In this document: in pieces, positions 54,319 to 62,303 of the stretch
Layout of the letters: the number at the start of each line of letters is the position of its first letter
Numbering within the stretch: the first letter of the stretch is position 1
Source: a virus
Virus record (IMG/VR): IMGVR_UViG_3300031857_000106
Location: 1 to 64,000 of that record
Direction: 5' to 3' (one strand)
Length of the DNA: 64,000 nucleotides
Translations under genes and position numbers: made by a program
Notes under the pieces: generated by a model
Databases searched by the model: none
What the model was told of the DNA's origin: nothing
The model's input: only the letters and a program-made list of their open reading frames with translations

Positions 54319-55374
54319 ATGGAAAGAAAATTAGCAAGCATCCAAGTGATCAAGGAGATCCTTCCCATCGAAGGAGCTGACGCGATCGAACTCGCAGTGG
54401 TCAACGGCTGGAAAGTCGTGGTAGCCAAAAATGTCGGACATCAAGCAGGCGACTACGTAGTCTATTGTGAGATTGATTCATTCTTGCCCATCAGGGAAGA
54501 ATTTGAATTTCTCAGAAAGTCTTCTTATAGGAAGATGGGGGAGCAGGAGGGTTTCAGGTTGAGGACGATCAAGCTCAGAGGGCAAGTCTCCCAGGGACTC
54601 ATTCTTCCAATGTCAGTCTTCGGAGATTTTAGTTGGACTGCTTACGAGGGTCTGGACGTCACAGAGAAATTAGGCATAGTAAAATATGAACCTCCGGTGC
54701 CGGCAGCTCTCGCAGGTGTGGCCAAAGGTCTCTTTCCGAGCTTCCTCCGAAAGACAGATGAGGAACGCATTCAAAACCTCGCTTCAGACTATGAAGAAAT
54801 GCAAAAGCACTCTTACTACATCACTGAAAAGCTCGATGGTAGCTCAGCGACCTTTTACTATAAGGACGGTGAATTTGGAGTCTGTAGCAGAAACTTAGAG
54901 CTCCTCGAGACAGAGGAAAACACTTTTTGGAAAGTGGCTCGAGAGCTGAACCTCGAGGAGAAAATGAAGTCCCTCGAAAAGAATGTTTGTCTCCAAGGAG
55001 AGCTGATAGGAGAGGGGATCCAAGGAAATCCTTACAAGCTGAAGGGTCAGATAGTAAAGTTCTTCAATGCTTACAAGATCGACGATGGTGAGTACTACGA
55101 TTTTCTCTCAATGGCAACTCTGCTCGACTACCTCGGTTTGGAAACAGTCCCGGTGTTGAACACGAACTACGAACTTCCACCCACCATCGAAATACTTCTC
55201 AACGATGCTGATGGAAAATCAAGACTGAACGATAATGCAGACCGAGAAGGACTCGTGATCAGAAGCCATGATAGAAAAATATCATTCAAAGCAATCAGCA
55301 ACAAGTTCTTGCTCAAGGAAGACGACAGGCCTTCCAAGGGGGAACGCTTAAACTGGGAAAACACTAAAAACTAA
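54319..55374 (+). CDS. RNA ligase, DraRnl (Rnl5)-like
   Basis: The protein has 351 residues, matching Deinococcus-type RNA ligase length. The N-terminal domain (about 1-150, ERKLASIQVIKEILPIEGAD ... LRTIKLRGQVSQGLILP) corresponds to the family's OB-like module. The nucleotidyltransferase domain follows, with motif I EKLDGSSATFYY (nucleophile Lys171), GELIGEGIQGNPYKLKG, motif IV EGLVIRS and motif V SFKAISNKFLLK. It should seal 3'-OH/5'-phosphate RNA ends with ATP. It is followed 9 bases later by a Ro60-like gene, suggesting joint RNA repair or RNA quality control. Start chosen at the ATG one base after the upstream stop. Confidence 0.9.
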   Translation: MERKLASIQVIKEILPIEGADAIELAVVNGWKVVVAKNVGHQAGDYVVYCEIDSFLPIREEFEFLRKSSYRKMGEQEGFRLRTIKLRGQVSQGLILPMSVFGDFSWTAYEGLDVTEKLGIVKYEPPVPAALAGVAKGLFPSFLRKTDEERIQNLASDYEEMQKHSYYITEKLDGSSATFYYKDGEFGVCSRNLELLETEENTFWKVARELNLEEKMKSLEKNVCLQGELIGEGIQGNPYKLKGQIVKFFNAYKIDDGEYYDFLSMATLLDYLGLETVPVLNTNYELPPTIEILLNDADGKSRLNDNADREGLVIRSHDRKISFKAISNKFLLKEDDRPSKGERLNWENTKN

Positions 55375-55383
55375 ACCAACTAT

Positions 55384-57006
55384 ATGTCAAGACTAACTCC
55401 TTTTTCAGACAAGAAACTCGCGGATCACGAACAATACCGTGAAGAGAGAGTAGAGAATTACATGGGCGGAATGAGCTACCGATTAGGTCCTCTGGAGACT
55501 CTAAGAATCGTGGCCGCAAGTTCCATCTTCGGCGAGCCACAGTACTACCGAGACGGCATCGGAGCTGAGAAGGCTCTAAAAAAGGATGCCAACGTTTTAG
55601 AAGTCTCGATCTTCGAAGATCTCGTAAAAGACAAGAGAACAGTCGCCGAAGTCTTTACCGAAGCGATCGACAGAGCATTAGATGCTGATTTTAAAGCAAC
55701 GTTGGATCTTGCTCTCACTCTAAGGACTGAGTACATGATGAGGTTGAACCCATCAGTGATCTGGATCAGAGCCTCTCTCCATCCAAAGAGAGCAGAGTTC
55801 AACGAGAAGAATCCGGGTTACATGAAGGAGATTGGAAAAAAGATCGTATTGAGGCCGGACGACGTCACTAACCAATTCGATTATTATGCATACGTGAAAG
55901 GATCGAAGAAAGGCCTTTCCTCCCTCGTGAAGAGAACTTGGGCAGAGACTCTGGAGAGCTTCTCTCGCTACCAATTGAACAAATACAAGGGCAAGAAGCT
56001 GATAGATCTCGTGAGGATCTCACACGCTCATTCTGATGACATTACTGAGCTCGTAAAAACAGGCACTATCAAGGTCGAGGAGTCCGAGAAGACTTGGGAG
56101 ATCTTGAGATCTGAGGGAAAATCTTGGAAGGAGATCTTGGAAACGATCAAGATCCCTCACATGGCCCTCCTCCGCAACCTCCGCGGAATCTTCAAAGAAA
56201 TAGATAACAGGGAGATCTTGGAAAAAGTTCTAACTGATCTAAAAGCTGGAGTTCCTTACGGAAAACAGTTCTCCTTCAGATATTGGTCGGCACACAAAGC
56301 AGTCTCTTCTGAAGACGGAGTGAATTTCAAAATACCGATCCTCGATGCTCTCGAAGAATGCATTGATCTAGCGGTAGAGAACTCACCCAGATTAAGAGGC
56401 CGAGTAATGTCTCTCTGCGATAATAGCGGATCTGCATGGGGAAGCTGCAATTCAGAATATGGATCGGTCACCGTAGCAGAGATCGCGAACCTCTCGGCTT
56501 TGATCACCGGAGCCAATGCCGAAGAAGGCCACGTCGGAGTCTTTGGAGATAAATTAGAAACTCGTGGAGTTTCCAAAAGGAACGGCATCATGGCCCAACT
56601 GGAAGAATCGAATGCAATTGGCAACACGGTCGGACAGAGCACTGAAAACGGGATCTGGCTCTTCTGGGACAAAGCAATCAAGAACAAGGAGCACTGGGAC
56701 ACCGTCTTCATCTACTCTGATATGCAGGCCGGCACCGGAGGCCTCTACGGAGTCAATGCTGAAGACTATAAAGAGTTCAGACATAAAGACGGCAGACACA
56801 TCGACGTCCTTGCTCTGGTCCAAAAATACCGAAGAGAAGTAAACTCAAGAGTGAACGTCTTTTCGGTCCAAGTTGCAGGTTACGACAATTCAGTCCTTCC
56901 GGGTAACATTTACCGAGGAGCAATTCTCACAGGTTGGACAGGCAAAGAATCACTCTACGCCCAGGAGATCATCAAAATCTGGGACGAAATAGAAAATATA
57001 AAATGA
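55384..57006 (+). CDS. Ro60/Rsr-like TROVE-domain RNA-binding protein
   Basis: A 540-residue protein of typical Ro60 length. The HEAT-like TROVE ring (about 25-330) shows LDLALTLRTEYMMR, DLVRISHAHSDDITELV, HMALLRNLRGIF and FSFRYWSAHKAV, all in the order seen in Ro60. The C-terminal vWA domain has MIDAS MSLCDNSGSAWG (Asp346-x-Ser348-x-Ser350). Family members bind misfolded RNAs in the ring and Y RNAs on its surface, and in bacteria guide exoribonuclease or RNA repair. A DraRnl-like ligase lies upstream. The stop overlaps the next small gene (ATGA). Confidence 0.9.
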   Translation: MSRLTPFSDKKLADHEQYREERVENYMGGMSYRLGPLETLRIVAASSIFGEPQYYRDGIGAEKALKKDANVLEVSIFEDLVKDKRTVAEVFTEAIDRALDADFKATLDLALTLRTEYMMRLNPSVIWIRASLHPKRAEFNEKNPGYMKEIGKKIVLRPDDVTNQFDYYAYVKGSKKGLSSLVKRTWAETLESFSRYQLNKYKGKKLIDLVRISHAHSDDITELVKTGTIKVEESEKTWEILRSEGKSWKEILETIKIPHMALLRNLRGIFKEIDNREILEKVLTDLKAGVPYGKQFSFRYWSAHKAVSSEDGVNFKIPILDALEECIDLAVENSPRLRGRVMSLCDNSGSAWGSCNSEYGSVTVAEIANLSALITGANAEEGHVGVFGDKLETRGVSKRNGIMAQLEESNAIGNTVGQSTENGIWLFWDKAIKNKEHWDTVFIYSDMQAGTGGLYGVNAEDYKEFRHKDGRHIDVLALVQKYRREVNSRVNVFSVQVAGYDNSVLPGNIYRGAILTGWTGKESLYAQEIIKIWDEIENIK

Positions 57007-57104
57007 AAAAGTTTTTCGCTTTGATGAAGAAGTTCTATAATTTCCTCAAGCTGGTCGAGGAATTGAGAATGAAGTGTATGATAAAATCAGGCAGAGGCTA
57101 TTAA
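57003..57104 (+). CDS. 33-residue basic peptide
   Basis: A small frame, ATGA-coupled to the Ro60-like gene: KKFFALMKKFYNFLKLVEEL is an amphipathic basic helix, then RMKCMIKSGRGY. Position, coupling and a plausible helix argue that it is expressed. Possible membrane- or RNA-binding peptide; no family known. Confidence 0.45.
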   Translation: MKKFFALMKKFYNFLKLVEELRMKCMIKSGRGY

Positions 57105-57122
57105 CTTACAAAATGCTAAAGC

Positions 57123-57839
57123 ATGAGAGAAATAAAAAGGAAGAGCTCGAAGCTCGTTGATTGGGAACTCTATGAAGCAATCCCACAAGTCTACGTAGTC
57201 CGAGTCGAAGACTCTTACCAGAGAGCAATGCTCTTCCTCAGATACCAAGAACACTACGAATCTCCCTACAACAAGTTCCAAGGAAAGAGCTTCAACATTT
57301 TTGAGTTCATGGACCACTACCGAAAAGACCGAGGAGCCTGTGCTTTTCTTTATCCGAGCGAGTGGTCAGGGTACAACATACCGAGCAGCTCTCTTCTCAA
57401 ATGTTACGTCGAGGTAAAAGACAACAACCCATACGATGAAGCAATGGGCGAAATCATCATCAAGATCTCAGAGGAGCTCCTCGCTGGAAAAGCTCCTGGG
57501 CAGAAAGCTCCTAAATTCTATCTCATCGGTGTCGACAAGATTGAAGGAGGAGTCATGGACCACGAAATTGCACACGCTCTCTTCTTCATCGATCCTCAAT
57601 ATAGAAAGAAGGCCACAGATCTCGTCTCAAAGCTCGCTCCTCGAAAAAGAGAGAAGATGGAGAAGATACTCCTCGGCCTCGGCTACCGCCCTCAAGTTCT
57701 AGTAGATGAGATTCAAGCTTTCATGAGCACTGGTCTTTGGCCTGGCATGGCAAAGGTCGTCACTGAAAAGGATTGTAAGCCCTTCATTGAAAATTGGCTT
57801 GACACCTCGTTAGCGTGTTCTCCCGATTTCAAGAGATAA
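57123..57839 (+). CDS. Zincin-like protein with DHEIAH motif
   Basis: A 238-residue protein. MDHEIAHALFF (146-156) is a textbook zinc-protease helix with His147, Glu148 and His151; LVDEIQAFMSTG further on may give the third ligand. The first 100 residues are Tyr/Arg-rich and of unknown fold. It is a second zincin, unrelated in sequence to the one at the left end of the window. Substrate unknown; it could process phage or host proteins. No signal peptide. Confidence 0.7.
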   Translation: MREIKRKSSKLVDWELYEAIPQVYVVRVEDSYQRAMLFLRYQEHYESPYNKFQGKSFNIFEFMDHYRKDRGACAFLYPSEWSGYNIPSSSLLKCYVEVKDNNPYDEAMGEIIIKISEELLAGKAPGQKAPKFYLIGVDKIEGGVMDHEIAHALFFIDPQYRKKATDLVSKLAPRKREKMEKILLGLGYRPQVLVDEIQAFMSTGLWPGMAKVVTEKDCKPFIENWLDTSLACSPDFKR

Positions 57840-57862
57840 TTTTCTCTTCTCGTTTCATTTTT

Positions 57863-57877
57863 CTATATTTTACTATG
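57863..57877 (+). promoter_or_regulatory. CTATATTTTACTATG start motif
   Basis: This is the second copy of the start-abutting element, differing from the copy at 54111 by one base. It follows the previous gene by only 23 bases and includes the ATG of the lipoprotein gene. Confidence 0.4.
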
Positions 57878-58177
57878 AAAAGAATAATCATATTTTGTCT
57901 ATTCCTCGTAGGATGCGTCGACAGGAAGGACTTCGTCGAAGAACGCATATCATATAAGATCGACTCAGTGGCTTATCACCCTGTCGGTTTTCCTAGCGTG
58001 GCCAACCTCGATCCCCGTTGGATCGCCTACACTGAATTCGGACAATTTACCTATCACCATCCGGTCGAAGTCGGAGACAGCGTTGAGGTGATCATCATGA
58101 CTCCAAAAAGAGACACTATGGTCTTTGATCCGATATTAGAACACAGCAAAATAAAAGAAGATGACACCCTTAGATAG
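57875..58177 (+). CDS. Small lipoprotein
   Basis: A 100-residue protein with a lipoprotein signal: basic MKR, hydrophobic IIIFCLFL and lipobox LVGC with Cys14 as the lipid-modified residue. The mature part begins VDRKDFVEE and is beta-rich (SVEVIIMTPKRDTMVF). Phage lipoproteins often block superinfection or serve as o-spanins, but the Pro content and length are not spanin-like. A longer frame upstream is unlikely because the motif and signal both fix this ATG. Confidence 0.72.
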   Translation: MKRIIIFCLFLVGCVDRKDFVEERISYKIDSVAYHPVGFPSVANLDPRWIAYTEFGQFTYHHPVEVGDSVEVIIMTPKRDTMVFDPILEHSKIKEDDTLR

Positions 58178-58391
58178 AATGATCGAGTACGTGAGAACCC
58201 GTTTCGAAATGGGAGAGGCTTTTGAGAACATGGCTTCTAACTTGAAAACCGAGGAAAAGAAGATCATTAGCAGAGCTTGGCACGACGGTAACATCATCGG
58301 CAGAAATGGCTGGATCAGAGAAGAGTACGAAACAGGAGAACAATACTACGAAAAAACTTATGGGCATGAACGAAATGTTGGAGGAAAATAG
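58161..58391 (+). CDS. Hypothetical small protein
   Basis: A 76-residue protein: TPLDRMIEYVRTRFEMGEAF begins with a helix, KKIISRAWHDGNIIGRNGW forms the core, and the end is Tyr/Glu-rich. It overlaps the lipoprotein gene by 17 bases and the following gene by about 30. No family is recognised. Confidence 0.5.
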   Translation: MTPLDRMIEYVRTRFEMGEAFENMASNLKTEEKKIISRAWHDGNIIGRNGWIREEYETGEQYYEKTYGHERNVGGK

Positions 58392-58539
58392 CTACTGGGA
58401 CATCGACATCCTGATAGAATACCGAAAGAGAAAAAAGAAAGAGATCGATCGGTTGGAAAAAACCCTCTGGTCTCGGATCTGGAACTGGAAGAAGATCAAG
58501 AAATTGAAAGAAGATCTCGCAAAAATAAGATACGTATGA
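58360..58539 (+). CDS. Hypothetical basic coiled-coil protein
   Basis: A 59-residue protein. NEMLEENSYWDIDILIEYRK is followed by an Arg/Lys/Glu-rich helix (KKKEIDRLEKTLWSRIWNWKK). ATG at 58366 is an equally good start. The stop overlaps the phosphoesterase start as ATGA. Confidence 0.5.
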   Translation: MGMNEMLEENSYWDIDILIEYRKRKKKEIDRLEKTLWSRIWNWKKIKKLKEDLAKIRYV

Positions 58540-59198
58540 GAATCAAGATTAAAAATAAAGAGAAGGTCTGGATCTTCAGCGATCCACACTACAACCACAA
58601 GAACATCTGCAGAGGAGTCACCAACTGGAGGATGACTGATGGTTCAGTTCCTGAAGCACAGACCCGAAATTTCAAAGATCTAGATCAGATGAACGCGGCC
58701 ATCGTCAATAACATCAACGATACGGTAGGCCAGCAAGACATCCTCATCTGTTTAGGAGATTGGTCCTTCGGAGGCTTTGAGAGCATCACAGAGTTCTGGG
58801 ATCGTCTGATATGTAAGAACATATATCTCATACTTGGGAACCACGATCACCATATCGAGAATAACCGAGATGACATCGAAAAGCTCTTCTTGGAGGTCGG
58901 ACACTACGCCACGCTGGAAATTGAAGACGGTTACAAGTTCAGGTTGATGCACTACCCGATCTCATCCTGGGACGGGTTGAGAAAAGGCGTGATCCACCTC
59001 CACGGCCACTGTCACCTTCCGACTGATAAGAGGTTTGGAGAAGGAAAGAGGATGGACGTTGGCATGGACGGGCACCCAGAGTTCAGGCCCTATGATCTCA
59101 GAAGGGAAATCATTCCTCTGATGAACAAGAGGCCTATCGGATCAGAGCTCGGTTCAGAGGACCACCACATGGACGACATTAAAGGAATTGTAGGATAA
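58536..59198 (+). CDS. Calcineurin-like metallophosphoesterase
   Basis: A 220-residue protein with all metal motifs of the superfamily in order: IFSDPHYNHKN (Asp16, His18), ICLGDWSFGG, LGNHDHH, MHYPISSW and LHGHCHLP. Members hydrolyse phosphomonoesters or diesters, including 2',3'-cyclic phosphate ends of RNA and cyclic nucleotides. Being in the same block as an RNA ligase and Ro60-like protein, RNA end healing is a fair guess. Start set by the ATGA overlap. Confidence 0.85.
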   Translation: MRIKIKNKEKVWIFSDPHYNHKNICRGVTNWRMTDGSVPEAQTRNFKDLDQMNAAIVNNINDTVGQQDILICLGDWSFGGFESITEFWDRLICKNIYLILGNHDHHIENNRDDIEKLFLEVGHYATLEIEDGYKFRLMHYPISSWDGLRKGVIHLHGHCHLPTDKRFGEGKRMDVGMDGHPEFRPYDLRREIIPLMNKRPIGSELGSEDHHMDDIKGIVG

Positions 59199-59208
59199 AA
59201 CTAATAAC

Positions 59209-59523
59209 ATGGCAGAAAAGAAAGAAACGATTGCAGAAGGAATGGGACTCAACGAAGAGTGGGCTCTCATCAACAGGCACCGAGCAGAGAAAATTCTCGA
59301 AGAGAATAACACGGTGTCAGATGCTCTACTGAGCATGGCTGCAGACCTCAGAGAAGAAGAGTTCGGAGGAGGAATAGAAATCTCAATCTATGAAAAGAAG
59401 CTCATAATGATGGGCTTCCACCTCGCTCAACTCATCATGCAAAAACAACAAGAGTCGGTGATTGGAGCTTCTCTACAAGCTCTGCAGACTCTGCAAGAAT
59501 TGAGAAAAAACTTAGATGAATAG
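59209..59523 (+). CDS. Hypothetical helical protein
   Basis: A 104-residue, almost wholly helical protein: EEWALINRHRAEKILEENN, SDALLSMAADLREEEF, then LAQLIMQKQQESVIGASLQ and a Leu-rich last helix. No motif. It lies 10 bases after the phosphoesterase and overlaps the next gene's possible first start. Confidence 0.55.
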   Translation: MAEKKETIAEGMGLNEEWALINRHRAEKILEENNTVSDALLSMAADLREEEFGGGIEISIYEKKLIMMGFHLAQLIMQKQQESVIGASLQALQTLQELRKNLDE

Positions 59524-59524
59524 C

Positions 59525-59995
59525 ATGGAGCACTTAAGAATCAACATACCGATCACGAAGCCTCTGGTCCTCATCGACATGGACGGAGTTCTCTGTGATT
59601 TTGAAAAGAGAAAGAAAGAGATAGAAGCAAAAGGCTTCAAAGGCGGAAGCGTCTTCAAGCACCCAGATGCTTACAAAAACTTGGAGCCGATAGAAGGTGC
59701 GATCGAGGCGTGGCACAAGCTCCAAGAAAAATACGAGACTTACATTCTGAGCACTCCAGCGTGGAGCAATCCAGACAGCTGGTCAGAAAAGCGGATCTGG
59801 GTCGAGGAGAACTTGGGCCGATCAGCTCACAAAAAACTGATCCTCTCGCATCACAAAGGATTGATCAAGGGAGACTATCTCATCGATGACAGAGAAGCAA
59901 ACGGTGTCGGAGATTTCGAGGGCACTCACATTCATTTTGGTACTGAACTCTATCCTGATTGGGAACACGTTCTTCAAAGACTAGGCATTGTATGA
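59525..59995 (+). CDS. 5'(3')-deoxyribonucleotidase-like HAD protein
   Basis: The protein has 156 residues, starting after the previous stop (an in-frame ATG 9 bases earlier is possible). Motif I is VLIDMDGVLCDFE (Asp18 and Asp20), motif II has TYILSTPAWSN, Lys occurs in HKKLILSHHKG, and motif IV is YLIDDRE. The DMDGVLxDF form and size match NT5C-type deoxyribonucleotidases, which remove phosphate from dNMPs and occur in phages for nucleotide-pool control. The stop overlaps the next start (ATGA). Confidence 0.8.
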   Translation: MEHLRINIPITKPLVLIDMDGVLCDFEKRKKEIEAKGFKGGSVFKHPDAYKNLEPIEGAIEAWHKLQEKYETYILSTPAWSNPDSWSEKRIWVEENLGRSAHKKLILSHHKGLIKGDYLIDDREANGVGDFEGTHIHFGTELYPDWEHVLQRLGIV

Positions 59996-60588
59996 TCGAT
60001 AACATTGAACTCATCAAACCTCTCCTGAACTTTGACAGAGAAGGAGACTTCTACATGCTCTACGTTTTTAAGAGAAAGAAAGACCAACCTGAAGGAGAGA
60101 GGGACAACCACCAATCAGTGAGGACGATCAAAACATATTGCATTGAATCAATAGAACATCTTGATCGGCGATACGAGGAGATCAAACAGCTCTGCGAAAT
60201 GTTCAGAGCTCGAGCATACATTCACGTCCAAAAGCAAAACCACATGGACGTCTCTTTGGAGATGATGGTCTCTCTAGCTACAAGGATCAAGAACGGACAG
60301 ACTAATCAGAAGGGCCTTTTTGATTCTGTTGTCGGCCAGATCAAGACTCAAGAAAAGCGTTGGATCGTAGACATAGACACTAAAGACATCGATTTGACAA
60401 CTATTGTGTTGTGGATCGATACTCAGTGTAGGCCCGAAGGTTCTAAAGTCGAAGCTTTAATTCCAACCAAAAGCGGTTTTCACTTAATCACGAGAAGATT
60501 TGATGTGATGGAGTTTAAGAAGAGATACCCTGAGATAGATCTCCAGAAAAAGAATCCTACGTGTTTGTACGTACCTGATTCTCTCTAA
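59992..60588 (+). CDS. Hypothetical protein, possibly primase-like fold
   Basis: The protein has 198 residues from the ATGA-coupled start. It has IKPLLNFDREGDFYMLYVFKRKK at the start, a His/Gln-rich AYIHVQKQNHMDVSL, the acidic segment RWIVDIDTKDIDLTTI and ALIPTKSGFHLITRRFD. The DID...SGFH order is somewhat like the catalytic region of archaeo-eukaryotic primases, but this is weak. It may act on nucleic acids. No neighbour settles the role. Confidence 0.5.
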   Translation: MIDNIELIKPLLNFDREGDFYMLYVFKRKKDQPEGERDNHQSVRTIKTYCIESIEHLDRRYEEIKQLCEMFRARAYIHVQKQNHMDVSLEMMVSLATRIKNGQTNQKGLFDSVVGQIKTQEKRWIVDIDTKDIDLTTIVLWIDTQCRPEGSKVEALIPTKSGFHLITRRFDVMEFKKRYPEIDLQKKNPTCLYVPDSL

Positions 60589-60611
60589 TTTTCTGGTGTC
60601 ATCGCCTTTAA

Positions 60612-60626
60612 CTATCTTTTAATATG
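60612..60626 (+). promoter_or_regulatory. CTATCTTTTAATATG start motif
   Basis: This is the third copy of the start-abutting element, ending with the ATG of the next small gene, 24 bases after the previous stop. Confidence 0.4.
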
Positions 60627-60788
60627 AAAAAGAAGAAGACGATAAGGTGGAGACAGAAGCTGAACCGAGAAGCCGCGAAAGAACAGGGCTTCTACGACGG
60701 CAGGTTCAAACCGAGGATCGTCAAAGACAAGAAGAAGTGGAATTCTAAACGAGGCTCCCGTGGGTGGAGGCCTGAAAACGAAAACTAA
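60624..60788 (+). CDS. Small highly basic protein
   Basis: A 54-residue, Lys/Arg-rich protein: KKKKTIRWRQKLNREAAKEQ, GFYDGRFKPRIV, KDKKKWNSKRGSRGWRP. The composition resembles ribosomal or nucleic-acid-binding peptides. It has the CTATCTTTTAAT start motif and a TAATG overlap with the next gene, so it is very likely translated. No family identified. Confidence 0.6.
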   Translation: MKKKKTIRWRQKLNREAAKEQGFYDGRFKPRIVKDKKKWNSKRGSRGWRPENEN

Positions 60789-60985
60789 TGTTTAACGAAC
60801 AAGAGCTTTATGAAAGATACATGCAGGTCTATGAAATCGAGATCAGAGAAACTTCTTCGCCTCTAGGAAGAAAGTTATTGGCCGAGATCAATATGCTCGA
60901 AGATCTTACTCTCGAAGAATTCGAGGAGAGGCTCAAAGAAGACGAAAAATTTAGAAAAAAATGGGGAAACGAACAGATTTTTTAA
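60788..60985 (+). CDS. Hypothetical acidic small protein
   Basis: A 65-residue helical acidic protein (EQELYERYMQVYEIEIRE; LEDLTLEEFEERLKEDEKF). Coupled by TAATG to the basic protein before it; opposite charge suggests the two may pair. The end overlaps the next small gene by 25 bases. Confidence 0.55.
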   Translation: MFNEQELYERYMQVYEIEIRETSSPLGRKLLAEINMLEDLTLEEFEERLKEDEKFRKKWGNEQIF

Positions 60986-61137
60986 GAAGAGTAGAATGGA
61001 TTTGGGAATTTTATTTTGTCTACTTTATCTTCAACCCAATGAAAATTCACAGATATCACGACTACATGTGGCAGAAATGGGGCTCTAGATATTGTAGCCG
61101 AGAAGAATACGAAAATTACAAAAAAACCATATCATGA
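60961..61137 (+). CDS. Small aromatic-rich protein
   Basis: A 58-residue protein. Residues 13-26 (WIWEFYFVYFIFNP) are strongly hydrophobic and aromatic, enough for a membrane-associated helix. A Tyr/Trp/Lys-rich tail (HDYMWQKWGSRYCSREE) follows. It overlaps the previous gene by 25 bases and the next by ATGA. Membrane association is possible; function unknown. Confidence 0.45.
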   Translation: MGKRTDFLRRVEWIWEFYFVYFIFNPMKIHRYHDYMWQKWGSRYCSREEYENYKKTIS

Positions 61138-61316
61138 CACAAGTAGGTAAAGGCAGAAAACCCCTGTACAAGAAAAACCACAATGCTTTCGAAGAAAAGA
61201 AAGACGAGCTCATTAAAGTCCAATTGAACCACAAGACCTGGGTCTATGTGAAAAAGGACATTACAGAGAGCATGATTGAACAGCTCAGAAAAAAGTACAC
61301 TCCACAATTAGCATAG
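61134..61316 (+). CDS. Hypothetical basic small protein
   Basis: A 60-residue, Lys-rich protein: TQVGKGRKPLYKKNHNAFEE, KVQLNHKTWVYVKKDITES, then an ITESMIEQLRKKY helix. No family. ATGA-coupled to the previous gene and ends the small-gene run. Confidence 0.5.
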   Translation: MTQVGKGRKPLYKKNHNAFEEKKDELIKVQLNHKTWVYVKKDITESMIEQLRKKYTPQLA

Positions 61317-61347
61317 AGCAAAATATATAGTAAAAATAGAAAAGAGA

Positions 61348-62229
61348 GTGAGATTTATTCAGACTTACGACGGCTTTCTAAACGAATCAGCCTTCATAAA
61401 CGAATCAGCATTCAGGTTCCTCGGCGAGGCCAAAGAAATGGAGGTTCTAGTTGATCTAGAAGAAGTCGGCAAAAACCCATCAGATTTCTTCGGAGCATTC
61501 GACGGCATCTATGTAATCAACTTAAAGCAAAGAGACGATAGATTAAAATCGTTCAAAGACCAGATGAAAGCAGCAGGCGTCAACGCCGGTGACATAAAGA
61601 GAGTAGAGGGCTACAATGGAAAAGAGATGGCTGATAAGGTCTTCAAAGATCCCATGTATCTCCTCGATAAGTATTCTGATCTCGTTGACGTAAAAAAGCT
61701 CACTGAAGGAAACCTTGACAGAGTAAAGCAAGAACCTGGCTGTTATGCATGTTCTGAAAGCCACCGATTGGCGGTAATGCAGGCACAAAAAGACGGTTGT
61801 AAAAGACCCCTCATTTTCGAAGACGACGCAGTACTTACCAAAGCTCTCTTCACTCAGGGATCTAAGATGAGAGAAAGAATCGATTCTCTCAAGTACGACT
61901 TCCTTAACATGGGTCTCGGAGAGACCAAATTCAACGGAAGAAACTTTAACGGCAGAGGCCTCGTTCAGAAGCTCGTCAAAGGATCCCCTACAAAATTCCA
62001 CGCATATTCAGTAGAAGAAAAATCGATGGACGATTTCATCAAAGCTTCTCTCAAGAACTGGACCTACCACGTGGACATTGTAGTAACTAACGAATTCAGA
62101 GACGGCGGAAAGAAATTCTACGCAATGAACCCAAGACCTTTTACTCAGCTCGGAGATCATTCAGACATCCAGGGCAAAGAAATCGGTAAAGGCGGTAAGG
62201 GTGAAATGGCTTTCAAATTCGAAGGCTAA
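61348..62229 (+). CDS. GT25-like glycosyltransferase with capsid-targeting-like N-terminus
   Basis: The protein has 293 residues and a GTG start. Residues 1-27 (RFIQTYDGFLNESAFINESA...FLGE) resemble the T4 capsid-targeting sequence, with three consecutive LxE/IxE sites (LNE, INE, LGE) like prohead-protease cleavage sites. From about 53 the GT25 pattern follows: IYVINLKQRDDRLKSFKDQM, CYACSESHRLAVMQAQ and RPLIFEDDAVLT. It may be a packaged, injected or head-associated glycosyltransferase. If it is cleaved, the mature enzyme would start near residue 28. A strong terminator follows. Confidence 0.75.
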   Translation: MRFIQTYDGFLNESAFINESAFRFLGEAKEMEVLVDLEEVGKNPSDFFGAFDGIYVINLKQRDDRLKSFKDQMKAAGVNAGDIKRVEGYNGKEMADKVFKDPMYLLDKYSDLVDVKKLTEGNLDRVKQEPGCYACSESHRLAVMQAQKDGCKRPLIFEDDAVLTKALFTQGSKMRERIDSLKYDFLNMGLGETKFNGRNFNGRGLVQKLVKGSPTKFHAYSVEEKSMDDFIKASLKNWTYHVDIVVTNEFRDGGKKFYAMNPRPFTQLGDHSDIQGKEIGKGGKGEMAFKFEG

Positions 62230-62249
62230 CATAAAATAGATCAATCTTG

Positions 62250-62277
62250 AAAGGACTTCCTCGGAAGTCCTTTTTTT
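62250..62277 (+). terminator. Rho-independent terminator
   Basis: AAAGGACTTC (62250-62259) and GAAGTCCTTT (62264-62273) pair over 10 bases around CTCG, and T continues to 62277. Confidence 0.93.
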
Positions 62278-62303
62278 GTGAGAGTTTCAAAATACATATA
62301 CCA

